Shown here piece by piece: positions 34,554 to 42,722 of a stretch of 64,000 bases of DNA. The notes beneath the pieces were generated by a model. That model made no database searches. It was not told the DNA's origin and worked only from the letters and a program-made list of their open reading frames with translations. Every line of letters begins with the position of its first letter. Positions within the stretch are counted from its first letter, which is position 1. A program made the translations under genes and the position numbers. The DNA is from Streptomyces spiroverticillatus (GTDB taxonomy: Bacteria; Actinomycetota; Actinomycetes; Streptomycetales; Streptomycetaceae), in the NCBI GenBank assembly GCA_014650415.1, contig BMUX01000006.1:1-64000 (forward strand), read 5' to 3'.

Positions 34554-35399
34554 GTGCGCATGGTATGGCGTAACGCCGTGAATGGCGTCCTTCAGCAACT
34601 GACCGGTTACCAGCTGCGACGCGTCCCGGTTCCAGGCCAACGTCCCCGTCAGGCGGCCCGCCCCGCGGCCGTCGTCCCGGCCCCCGCGCCCAAGCCGAAG
34701 CCCAGCCCCAAGCCCAACGTCCTTGAACTGCCCGCCGACTACGACGACGGGGCGAAGGAGATCATCCGTGCGGTGAAGCCGTACTCGATGACCTCTCCCG
34801 AGCGGCTCAACGCCTTCATCCTGGCCACCCGGCACATCGTCAAGCACAACATCCCCGGCGCGATCGTGGAGTGCGGTGTGTGGCGCGGCGGCTCCATGCA
34901 GGCCTGCGCGAAGACCCTCCTCGCCGAGGGCATCGACGACCGCGAGCTCTACCTCTTCGACACGTTCGAGGGCATGACCCCGCCCACCAAGGAGGACAAG
35001 CGGCTCGACGGCAAGTCCGCCGCAGAGCTCCTGGAGGTCTACGGCAAGGACCGGCCGATCTGGGCCGTCGCCTCGCTGGACGACGTCAAGTCCGGCTTCG
35101 AGAAGGTTCCTTACCCCGAGGAGCGGCTGCACTACGTGCAGGGCAAGGTCGAGGACACCGTCCCGGACGAGGCCCCGGAGCAGATCTCGATCCTGCGCCT
35201 GGACACCGACTGGTACGCCTCGACCAAGCACGAGCTGAAGCACCTGTACTCGCGTCTGGTGAGCGGCGGCGTGCTGCTCATCGACGACTACGGGTACTGG
35301 CAGGGCTCGCGGCAGGCCGTCGACGAGTTCCTGGAGGAGACCGGCGAGCAGCTGCTGCTGCTGCGCATGGACGAGGGGCGCATCGCGGTCAAGCCGTAA
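34554..35399 (+). CDS. TylF/MycF-type O-methyltransferase
   Basis: A 281-residue member of the macrocin O-methyltransferase (TylF/MycF/NovP) family, Mg-dependent enzymes that methylate sugar hydroxyls. After a ~55-residue Pro/Lys-rich N terminus come the SAM motif IVECGVWRGGSM, LYLFDTFEGM, and the metal-binding aspartates of RLDTDWYASTK and LIDDYGYWQGSR. The start is a GTG at 34554 or the ATG at 34560; neither has a good ribosome-binding site. No antibiotic cluster surrounds it; the neighbours are surface-polymer genes, so a glycopolymer sugar is a likelier acceptor than a macrolide. Confidence 0.85.
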   Translation: MRMVWRNAVNGVLQQLTGYQLRRVPVPGQRPRQAARPAAVVPAPAPKPKPSPKPNVLELPADYDDGAKEIIRAVKPYSMTSPERLNAFILATRHIVKHNIPGAIVECGVWRGGSMQACAKTLLAEGIDDRELYLFDTFEGMTPPTKEDKRLDGKSAAELLEVYGKDRPIWAVASLDDVKSGFEKVPYPEERLHYVQGKVEDTVPDEAPEQISILRLDTDWYASTKHELKHLYSRLVSGGVLLIDDYGYWQGSRQAVDEFLEETGEQLLLLRMDEGRIAVKP

Positions 35400-35419
35400 C
35401 GCGCACAGGACGGACATGA

Positions 35420-35455
35420 CTGAGGGGCCCGGCGGACAACCGCCGGGCCCCTCAG
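35420..35455. terminator. bidirectional terminator, perfect 16-base stem
   Basis: Arms 35420-35435 and 35440-35455 (CTGAGGGGCCCGGCGG and its complement, loop ACAA) stand between the convergent TylF-like and GT2/TagF-like genes. Confidence 0.85.
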
Positions 35456-35474
35456 CCGTCTTTGCGCGCTCTGC

Positions 35475-38438
35475 TCAGCGCAGCTCCGCCGGGAGCAGGT
35501 CCGCGACGGCCTGTGCGGTGGTCCTGGCGTCCTGCTGGGAGGGCAGTACGGATTCGGGCGTGCCGGGGAAGTCGGCGGCGGGGAAGGGGCTCTGAGGGGT
35601 GCTGTCGGGTGCGGGGGCCGGGGTGCGGTCCTCCAGCGGTACGAAGCGGGGCAGGCCCTCGGTCTGGCCGAGGAAGACGCGCCGCACCACACGCTCCGCC
35701 GCGTGCCCGTCGTCGAACGGGCAGAACCGGGCGCGGAAGGCGGCGCGCAGCTGGGCGGAGCGCGAACCGCGCCAGTGGCCGGTCCGGAAGATGTCGATCA
35801 GCTCGTCCTCGGTGCGGGCGATCGCACCGGGCGGGAACTCGCGGATGTCGAAGTAGGTGCCGCGGGACGCCTCGTAGGCCTCCCAGTCGTCGATGTGCAG
35901 GACGATCGGCCGGTCGAGGTTGGCGTAGTCGAACATCAGGGACGAGTAGTCCGTGATCAGGGCGTCCGAGGCCAGGCAGAGTGACTCGATCGAGTGATGT
36001 TCGCTCACATCGACGATTCGGGCGGAGCTGTGGGAACTCGGCCGGTGCAGCGGACCGTTGGCGAAGTAGTGGGCACGGGTCAGGATCACGTGCCGGGGCC
36101 CGAGGGACCGGGCGATGCGTTCGAGGTCGAGCGTCAGGCGCTGGGTCCGCCGGTAGTCGCGGTGCGTCGGAGCGTAGAGGACGGCGGTGGAGCCTTCGGG
36201 GATGTTGAGCGAGGCGCGGATGCGGGCGACGTCGTCGGCCGTGGCGCTCTGGAAGACGTCGTTGCGCGGATACCCGTGTTCGAGGGTGGTGTAGGCGGAG
36301 GGGTAGGCCCTTCCCCAGACGAGGGAGGAGTGGCGGTTGGAGGACAGCAGGTAGTCCCACTTGTCGGTGTTCGCGAGCAGCTTCTCGAAGTCCATGGCCG
36401 CGGCGGGGCGGTCCTGGAGGTCGAGGCCCATCGACTTCAGCGGAGTGCCGTGCTGGGTCTGCAGGAGGACCTGGCCCGGGCGCTTGGTGAGCCGGTGGTC
36501 GAAGTTGACGTTGTTCACCAGGTACTTGGCGCGGGCCAGCGCGCTCCAGTACGCGGCCGAGCCGGGGCGCAGCCGGCGGGTGCCGGTGGGGACGGTGTGG
36601 GCGTGCGCGGGACCCGTGATCCACGCGGTGCGGACGTGCGGGGCGAGTTCGCGGACCTTCGCCTCGATCGCGGCCGGGTTGCAGGAGTAGCCGCGGTTCC
36701 AGTACGCGGCGAACACGGCCTGGTTCTCGCGGACGGGCAGCCGCAGTTGGACGCGGTAGTGCAGCTGCATGGCGGCCGACCGCACGGTGCGCAGCAGGGC
36801 GCGGGTGCGGGAGGTGACGGTGCGGCGCACGGCCTGGACGAGGGCGAGTGCCCGGTACGTGCGGTGGCTGCCCAGTCGCACCAGCGCCTGCCGGAGCCGG
36901 GTGCGGGGCGAGGGCGCGGCGATCCGCGGGGCGGCGGGGGCGCCGGGGCTGCGGAAGGCTGCGGCCGGGGCGCCGACGCCGGACCCCGGGCCCGTGCCGG
37001 TGACCAGGCGCAGGGCGGCGGCGTCACCGGCGGCGGTGCCGGGGGTGGTCCGCCCGGAGGTGCGGCGGGAGCGGGCGCCGGTGGTGCTGCCGGCGCCGGA
37101 GCCCCCGGTGACCCCGCCGCTGCCGGCCTGGGGCGGGACGGCGGCTTCCGGGCCGGGGGTGACCGCGGCCTGCGCGGCCGGGGCCGCTGTCGAACCCCTG
37201 CCCGCGCTCGTCCCGGCGCCCGCGCCAGCCCCCGCCCCCGCGCCCTTGGCCGCGCTGCCGGTGTCGGGCGTGGTGGAGGCGAGGCGGCGGGAGGCGGACG
37301 CGGCTGCGCGGCGGGCGGTGGCGGTCAGGGTGGCCGCACGCCGGGCGGCCGGGGTGCGCTTGCCCGCACCCGCACCCGCACCCGTGCCCGAACCCGCACC
37401 CCCACCCAAACCCGCGTCCGTGCCGGAGTCCGAAACCGAACCCGCGCCCCCACCGCCCCCCGCCCCCACGTCCGTCCCCGCCCCGCTCCCCGCCGCCCGG
37501 CGGGCCGAAGCGCTGCGGGAGGCGATTCCGCGGGGGTGGGCGGGGAAGCGGGAGGCGGTGTCCGGGGTGCGGTACTGGCGGCAGTGGGCGCGGGCCCGGC
37601 GGAAGAACTCCGCCCGGCTGCCCTTCGGGAGGCGTCCCGGCCGCGTGAAGACCGTACCGAAGTGGTCGATCATGCGGCGGTAGATGACCGGCCGCCAACC
37701 CGCCAGCTCCGGGCGGGAGTCGAGGAAGGCGAAGACCCGGTCGTACTGGTCGAACAGGTCGAAGTGCTTGCGGGAGGTGGTGGAGAGGATGTTGCCCTGC
37801 CGGCGCTGCCGGTAGTGCACGCACACCTCGTCCAGGGTGGAGAGGGAGGCCGCCGACATCAGGACCGGGTAGGTCCAGGGGGTGTCCTCGTAGTAACCGG
37901 ACGGGAAGACGAAGCCCTCGCGCTCGACGAAGTCCCTGCGGTACGCCTTGTTCCAGGCGACCATCAGCACGCGCAGCAGCCCGGGGCGGTCCGCGAGCGG
38001 GAAGGACGCGGGGCCCTCCTCGTGCAACTCGCTGCTGAACTGGTTGCGTTCGACCTCGCCGCTCCAGAACGTACGGGCGTAGTCGAAGACCAGGACGTCG
38101 GGCGAGTCGGACTCCTTCAGCCGGTCGGAGATGGACTGGAGTGCGCCGGGCACCAGGGTGTCGTCGCTGTCGAGGAAGAGCAGGTAGTCGCCGCGGGCCC
38201 GCTCCATGCCGAGGTTGCGGGCGTTGCCGAGGCCGCCGTTCTCCGCCAGGTGCAGGGGGCGTACACGCGGGTCGCGGGCGGCGTACTCGTCGATGAGGTC
38301 GCCGCACGCGTCCGGCGAGCAGTCGTCCACCGCGATCAGTTCGAAGTCGTCGAAGGACTGGGTCAGCACCGAGTCAAGGCACTCCTCCAGGTATTCCTGG
38401 ACCTGGTAAGCGGGCACGATCACGCTGAACCGGGGCAC
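35475..38438 (-). CDS. GT2 - CDP-glycerol glycerophosphotransferase fusion, TagF-like
   Basis: A 987-residue fusion. Residues 1-300 are a GT2 glycosyltransferase (VIVPAYQVQEYL; VDDCSPD 38-44; DSDD 90-93). Residues ~306-515 are a low-complexity linker of Gly, Ala, Ser and Thr. Residues ~555-925 are a Glyphos_transf (TagF/TarF-like) domain with QHGTPLKSMG (662-671), YAPTHRDY (755-762) and ITDYSSLMFDYA (828-839), which polymerises glycerol- or polyol-phosphate units from CDP-polyols. The GTG at 38438 starts the GT2 fold directly. The gene converges on the methyltransferase run and closes the surface-polymer locus; it should act at the cytoplasmic face to build a teichoic-acid-like chain. Confidence 0.87.
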   Translation of the reverse strand: MPRFSVIVPAYQVQEYLEECLDSVLTQSFDDFELIAVDDCSPDACGDLIDEYAARDPRVRPLHLAENGGLGNARNLGMERARGDYLLFLDSDDTLVPGALQSISDRLKESDSPDVLVFDYARTFWSGEVERNQFSSELHEEGPASFPLADRPGLLRVLMVAWNKAYRRDFVEREGFVFPSGYYEDTPWTYPVLMSAASLSTLDEVCVHYRQRRQGNILSTTSRKHFDLFDQYDRVFAFLDSRPELAGWRPVIYRRMIDHFGTVFTRPGRLPKGSRAEFFRRARAHCRQYRTPDTASRFPAHPRGIASRSASARRAAGSGAGTDVGAGGGGGAGSVSDSGTDAGLGGGAGSGTGAGAGAGKRTPAARRAATLTATARRAAASASRRLASTTPDTGSAAKGAGAGAGAGAGTSAGRGSTAAPAAQAAVTPGPEAAVPPQAGSGGVTGGSGAGSTTGARSRRTSGRTTPGTAAGDAAALRLVTGTGPGSGVGAPAAAFRSPGAPAAPRIAAPSPRTRLRQALVRLGSHRTYRALALVQAVRRTVTSRTRALLRTVRSAAMQLHYRVQLRLPVRENQAVFAAYWNRGYSCNPAAIEAKVRELAPHVRTAWITGPAHAHTVPTGTRRLRPGSAAYWSALARAKYLVNNVNFDHRLTKRPGQVLLQTQHGTPLKSMGLDLQDRPAAAMDFEKLLANTDKWDYLLSSNRHSSLVWGRAYPSAYTTLEHGYPRNDVFQSATADDVARIRASLNIPEGSTAVLYAPTHRDYRRTQRLTLDLERIARSLGPRHVILTRAHYFANGPLHRPSSHSSARIVDVSEHHSIESLCLASDALITDYSSLMFDYANLDRPIVLHIDDWEAYEASRGTYFDIREFPPGAIARTEDELIDIFRTGHWRGSRSAQLRAAFRARFCPFDDGHAAERVVRRVFLGQTEGLPRFVPLEDRTPAPAPDSTPQSPFPAADFPGTPESVLPSQQDARTTAQAVADLLPAELR

Positions 38439-38569
38439 GGCACATCCATGGGGTCGACGCGGGCAGGGCGGGCCGCGCCCGACAAGGCGGGCGGGCCGTA
38501 TGCCCGGCAACGGGCCATGTGCGAGGCCGGTTACGCCGGATGCGGCATACGGGGGAAGTTCCCGGGGCT

Positions 38570-38626
38570 GCTGACACGGAAGAGTGGTTCGCAGACGTCA
38601 AGGAGCTGACACGGAAGGGTGGTTCG
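38570..38626. repeat. 22-base direct repeat before terminator
   Basis: GCTGACACGGAAGAGTGGTTCG (38570-38591; one base more than quoted elsewhere is avoided by noting only its ends GCTGACACGG and GTGGTTCG) recurs with one mismatch at 38605-38626. The second copy forms part of the terminator stem that follows. Confidence 0.7.
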
Positions 38627-38650
38627 GCCCATTGGGGCCGAACCACCCTT
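38615..38650 (-). terminator. terminator of the sugar ABC operon
   Basis: A perfect 16-base stem (38615-38630 and 38635-38650, AAGGGTGGTTCGGCCC and its complement, loop ATTG) ends with a short T run on the minus strand reading and lies 25 bases past the stop of the last permease gene. Confidence 0.85.
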
Positions 38651-38674
38651 CACGTACCACCACTTGAGGAGGAC

Positions 38675-39556
38675 CTACTTCACTGCCCCCGCCATCACCC
38701 CCGACACGAACTGCTTCTGGAACGCGAAGAAGACGATCAGCGGGATCACCATCGACACGAAAGCGCCCGGCGCCAGCACGTCGATGTTGTTGCCGAACTG
38801 GCGGACCTGCTGCTGCAACGCCACCGTGATCGGCGGGTTCGTGGCGTCCGCGAAGATCAGCGCGATCAGCATGTCGTTCCACACCCACAGGAACTGGAAG
38901 ATCCCCAGCGACGCGATGGCCGGTCCGCCCAGCGGCATGACCACCCGCGTGAACAGCCGGATCTCGCCCGCCCCGTCGAGGCGTGCCGCCTCCAGGAGTT
39001 CACGCGGGATCTCCGCGAAGAAGTTCCGCAGCAGGAAGATCGCGAAGGGCAGCCCGAAGGCGACGTGGAAGAGGACGACACCGAAGGTCGTCTCGAAGAT
39101 GCCGATGACACCGAACAGCTTCGCCACCGGTACGAGCGCCACCTGCACCGGCACCACCAGCAGCCCCACGACCACCATGAACCACCAGTCGCGGCCGGGG
39201 AACTCCATCCACGCGAACGCGTACCCGGCCAGCGCCCCGATGACGACGACCAGCACCGTCGCCGGGACGGTGATCAGGGCCGTGCTGAGCAGGGAGTCGA
39301 GGACGGTGTCGTTCTGGAGGACCGCGGAGTAGTTCTTGAGGGTCAGCTCGGCCGGTTTGGTGAAGACCTGCCACCAGCCGCTCGCCGCGATGTCGGAGGT
39401 GTCCCGCAGCGACGAGATCAGCAGTCCGATCGTCGGCATCAGCCAGAACAGCCCGACCAGGACCAGGAAGACGCGCATCACCCCGCCGCCGGCCGCCGCC
39501 GCGATCCGCGCCGGAAGGGACCGCTTCGCCCTGACGATGTCCGTGTTGACCGTCAT
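38675..39556 (-). CDS. carbohydrate ABC importer permease, MalG-like
   Basis: A 293-residue inner-membrane permease with six helices and the EAA loop EIPRELLEAARLDGAGE that contacts the ATPase. It resembles the MalG/AglG group for oligosaccharides. The ATG at 39556 overlaps the stop of the upstream permease gene (ATGA). It is the last gene of a three-gene importer operon (lipoprotein, MalF-like, MalG-like) that ends at a strong hairpin. Confidence 0.92.
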   Translation of the reverse strand: MTVNTDIVRAKRSLPARIAAAAGGGVMRVFLVLVGLFWLMPTIGLLISSLRDTSDIAASGWWQVFTKPAELTLKNYSAVLQNDTVLDSLLSTALITVPATVLVVVIGALAGYAFAWMEFPGRDWWFMVVVGLLVVPVQVALVPVAKLFGVIGIFETTFGVVLFHVAFGLPFAIFLLRNFFAEIPRELLEAARLDGAGEIRLFTRVVMPLGGPAIASLGIFQFLWVWNDMLIALIFADATNPPITVALQQQVRQFGNNIDVLAPGAFVSMVIPLIVFFAFQKQFVSGVMAGAVK

Positions 39557-40920
39557 CGGCCCTGCTCCTTCCGCATACGACGGATGTTGAAGAGCATCAC
39601 CGGAATCACCAGCAGCAGCAGGAACACCGCGATCGCGGAGCCGATGCCCAGATCGGCGTCGGTGCCGAACGACGACTGGTACAGCTGGAGCGCCAGTACG
39701 TTCGCATCGTCCAGCGAGTCGCCCGGCGCGATGATGAACACCAGGTCGAAGATCTTCAGGACGTTGATCATCAGGGTGACCGTGACGACCGCCAGCACCG
39801 GTGCCAGCAGCGGCACCGTGATCCGGCGGAACACCTGCCACTCGTTCGCCCCGTCCACCCGGGCCGCTTCCAGGAGTTCACGCGGCAGCCCGGCGAGCCC
39901 CGCCGCGATCAGCACCATCGCGAAACCGGCCCACATCCAGATGTACGAGCCGATGATGGCCGGAGTCACCACGTTCGGCCCGAGCCAGTTGACGCCGTTG
40001 TACTGCTCGCGGAAGTTGTCGGCGGGCAGCCGCAGTTCGGCGCCGTCAGCCTTGGCGGAGAGGGAGAAGGAGCCGTCGGCCGCGGCCTCGGTGGACTCGA
40101 CGACCTTGCCGTCCTTGACCGCCTCGATGGTCAGCCCCTTGAGGCCGGACTCCTTGCTGTCGATGACGTTCGGCTTGCCGCCGCCGCCCTTGGTGAAGTC
40201 CAGCCACGCCGTCCCGGTGACCCGGTCGGGCGCGGTCGGCGGGGCCTTGGCGAGCTGCACGTCCTTGGGCATCTGGGCCGCCGCGACACCGATCAGCGGC
40301 AGATTGACCTGCTGCCCCACCCGTACCGGCACTTTCGTGATGTACGCACCGCCGCCCGCCGCCTTGAGCGGATGGACCGGCAGCGGACGCGCCTTGGGGA
40401 AGACGGAGGACTCGGCGAACGTGTCGTGCACGCCCACCCAGACCGCGTTGGCCACCCCCTTGTCCGGGTCCTGCTCGTACACCAGCCGGAAGATGATGCC
40501 CGAGGCGAGCATGGAGATCGCCATCGGCATGAAGACGACCAGCTTGAACGCCGTTCCCCAGCGCACCCGTTCGGTGAGCACCGCGAAGATCAGACCCAGC
40601 GCGGTGGAGACGGTCGGGGCGACGACCACCCAGATCAGGTTGTTCTTGATCGCGGTCAGGATGGAGTCGTCGGTGAAGAGCGAGACGTAGTTGTCGAAGC
40701 CCACGAAGCCGGTGCCGGGCTTGTCGAAGAGGCTGCGGTAGACGGAGTACCCGATGGGGTAGACCACGAGCGCGCCCAGCAGGACCAGCGCGGGCAGCAG
40801 GAAGCCGAACGCGATGACCTTGCGTGTGCCGGTGACGCTCTTGCGTTGCCCAGGGACCTTGTCTGGGGTGGCGGGGGGCGGCGTCACGCTCGCCGCACCC
40901 CCCGCTGTCGCGGAACCCAC
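39553..40920 (-). CDS. carbohydrate ABC importer permease, MalF-like with large insert
   Basis: A 455-residue permease. Helices at about 35-57, 92-114 and 127-147 are followed by an insertion of about 160 residues (155-315) before the next helix, and the EAA loop GLPRELLEAARVDGANE is present. The insertion is predicted extracellular and contains beta-rich sequence (GLTIEAVKDGKVVESTEA), reminiscent of the P2 loop of E. coli MalF, which contacts the binding protein. Ordinary actinobacterial sugar permeases of this type are ~300 residues. The GTG start lies 4 bases after the binding-protein stop. Confidence 0.9.
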   Translation of the reverse strand: MGSATAGGAASVTPPPATPDKVPGQRKSVTGTRKVIAFGFLLPALVLLGALVVYPIGYSVYRSLFDKPGTGFVGFDNYVSLFTDDSILTAIKNNLIWVVVAPTVSTALGLIFAVLTERVRWGTAFKLVVFMPMAISMLASGIIFRLVYEQDPDKGVANAVWVGVHDTFAESSVFPKARPLPVHPLKAAGGGAYITKVPVRVGQQVNLPLIGVAAAQMPKDVQLAKAPPTAPDRVTGTAWLDFTKGGGGKPNVIDSKESGLKGLTIEAVKDGKVVESTEAAADGSFSLSAKADGAELRLPADNFREQYNGVNWLGPNVVTPAIIGSYIWMWAGFAMVLIAAGLAGLPRELLEAARVDGANEWQVFRRITVPLLAPVLAVVTVTLMINVLKIFDLVFIIAPGDSLDDANVLALQLYQSSFGTDADLGIGSAIAVFLLLLVIPVMLFNIRRMRKEQGR

Positions 40921-40924
40921 GGCG

Positions 40925-42340
40925 TCAGTTCTTGTACGCCGCGGCCGCTTCGGTCTCCAGCTTCGCTTGCGTGCCCGCGATGTCCTTCGGGCTGCGCACG
41001 AAGTCCTGGAGGATCTTCCACTCGCCCTTGCCGGGCGTGCCGCCGAAGGACTGCGGCGCCTGGTCCGACATGTCGAAGCGGAAGTCGTCGCCCGCGCCGA
41101 TCAGCGCCTTCGCGATGTTGCGCAGCGTGTCGTTGGGGTACGCCGACATGTCCACGGACTTGTTCGGCGAGATGAAGCCGCCGGCGCCCGCCGAGATCTT
41201 CGCGGAGTCGGTGGAGGCCAGGAAGGTCATCAGGGCCTTGGTCGCCTTGGTGTCCTTCAGCGCCACCGCGACGTCGCCGCCGGTCACCACCGGTGCCTTG
41301 TCACCGACCGCCGGGAACGGGAACACCTTGGCGTCGGTGCCCAGCTTCGCCTTCGCCTGCTCGATGTTGACGGCCACGAAGTCGCCCTCGAAGACCATCG
41401 CACCCTTGGGCGCGCTCCCTGCGAAGGTGTTCTCCACGGACTTCGTGAACGCCGTGCCGACCGCGCCCTTCGCGCCGCCGACCAGGTAGTTCTCCTTGCT
41501 GAAAAGCTGCGCCATGGTGGTCAGCGCATCCTTCACGGACGAATCGGTCCACTTGATCTCGTGCTTGGCGAGCTGGTCGTACTTCTCCGGGCCCGCCTGC
41601 GAGAGGTAGATGTTCTCGAACCAGTCGGTGAGCGTCCAGCCGTCCGAGCCGCCCACCGAGACCGGGACGACACCCGACTGGGAGATCGTTTCCGCAGTGG
41701 CCAGGAAGTCCTTCCAGGTCTTGGGCTCGCTGGCCCCCGCGTCCTCGAAGTATTTGGTGTTGTACCAGATCAGCGACTTGTTCGCGGCCTTGTAGTACAC
41801 CCCGTACTGGGTGCCGTCGACGGCCGCGATGTCCTTCCAGCCCTTGGAGTAGTTCTTGTCCAACTGGGCCTGGGTCTCCGGGTCGACGGGCTTGAGCCAC
41901 TTGTTCGTGACGGCCTGCTTGAGCGCGCCCGGCTGCTGGAGCAGCGCGACGTCCGGGGGAGTGCCGCCGGATATCTTCGACCCGAGGTAGGTGAGCATGG
42001 CGTCCTGGGTCGGCACATAGCTGACCGTCGCCCCGGTGCGCTTCTCGAACTCCTTGAGGACCTTCTTGAAGTTCTCGCCCTCGGCACCCGTCCACACGGC
42101 GATGACCTGGAGCTTCTCGCCCTTCAGGTCGGGGAGCTTGAGGGAGTTCGCGGGCGGCTGCGGAGCGTTCGTGGCGCCGCCCGACTCCTTCGGGTCCTTC
42201 TTGCCGTCGCTGTCGCCGCCGCAGCCCGTGAGGGCGAGCGCGCCCGCCGCCGCTGCGGCGATCAGCATCCGCCTGGCCTGCCTGCTGTGCGGCCCTGTGA
42301 AAGTGCCACGCTGTTTTTGCTGGTGAAGAGTTGTGCGCAT
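40925..42340 (-). CDS. extracellular sugar-binding lipoprotein
   Basis: A 471-residue solute-binding lipoprotein of the family 1 (maltose/alpha-glucoside) type. The signal peptide ends in the lipobox LALTGC with Cys40 as the lipid site, followed by a charged linker and the two-lobe binding domain (LQVIAVWTGAEGENFKKVL; GVYYKAANKSLIWYNTKYF; DGWTLTDWFENIYL shown as short motifs). The start at 42340 was chosen because it gives a normal signal peptide. First gene of the importer operon. No ATPase gene is present; Streptomyces importers of this kind commonly share the ATPase MsiK. Confidence 0.92.
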   Translation of the reverse strand: MRTTLHQQKQRGTFTGPHSRQARRMLIAAAAAGALALTGCGGDSDGKKDPKESGGATNAPQPPANSLKLPDLKGEKLQVIAVWTGAEGENFKKVLKEFEKRTGATVSYVPTQDAMLTYLGSKISGGTPPDVALLQQPGALKQAVTNKWLKPVDPETQAQLDKNYSKGWKDIAAVDGTQYGVYYKAANKSLIWYNTKYFEDAGASEPKTWKDFLATAETISQSGVVPVSVGGSDGWTLTDWFENIYLSQAGPEKYDQLAKHEIKWTDSSVKDALTTMAQLFSKENYLVGGAKGAVGTAFTKSVENTFAGSAPKGAMVFEGDFVAVNIEQAKAKLGTDAKVFPFPAVGDKAPVVTGGDVAVALKDTKATKALMTFLASTDSAKISAGAGGFISPNKSVDMSAYPNDTLRNIAKALIGAGDDFRFDMSDQAPQSFGGTPGKGEWKILQDFVRSPKDIAGTQAKLETEAAAAYKN

Positions 42341-42722
42341 TACTGCCCCGTCTCTCCCGTGCACGTACGAACCGGCCGAGCGCCGCCCTTTGCTGTCCCG
42401 TGAACTTCTTTTCCGTGCGTCAGTCCTACGCCCGGCGGTGATGGCCCGCAATAGTGCCTTCGGTGTCAACTCGGCTTTCGTTGTGGCCTCGTGACGTGCG
42501 CTTCGCCTGTGGTGGCAGGTGTGCGGGGGAGGGGCTGCAGGGGTACGGGTCGGGGCTCGCGGGATACGGACGGGGGCCGGCGCTCGCTCGCCGGATGCCC
42601 GGAGATCGCGGGGGCATGCCTGGAGGGGCGGGGGTGTTTTCCCGGTGCGGGCGGGGCGGGGAGGCGTGCGCTCGCCGGCGCTCTACCGGGTGCGTACGGC
42701 CACGCACCCGGTCACCCCTCGC
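42341..42722 (-). promoter_or_regulatory. 382-base gap: FHA-gene terminator and importer promoter region
   Basis: No gene is visible. A perfect 11-base hairpin (42685-42695 and 42702-42712, ACCGGGTGCGT and complement) lies just past the FHA-protein stop and should end its transcript. A minus-strand TTGACA (42469-42464) is a possible -35 element for the sugar importer operon, but no matching -10 stands at the usual distance. I did not find a convincing LacI- or ROK-type operator. Confidence 0.45.

Noticed and set aside
34554..35399. A macrolide biosynthetic cluster around the TylF-like gene.
   Set aside because: No polyketide synthase, deoxysugar or resistance genes lie nearby; neighbours are surface-polymer genes.
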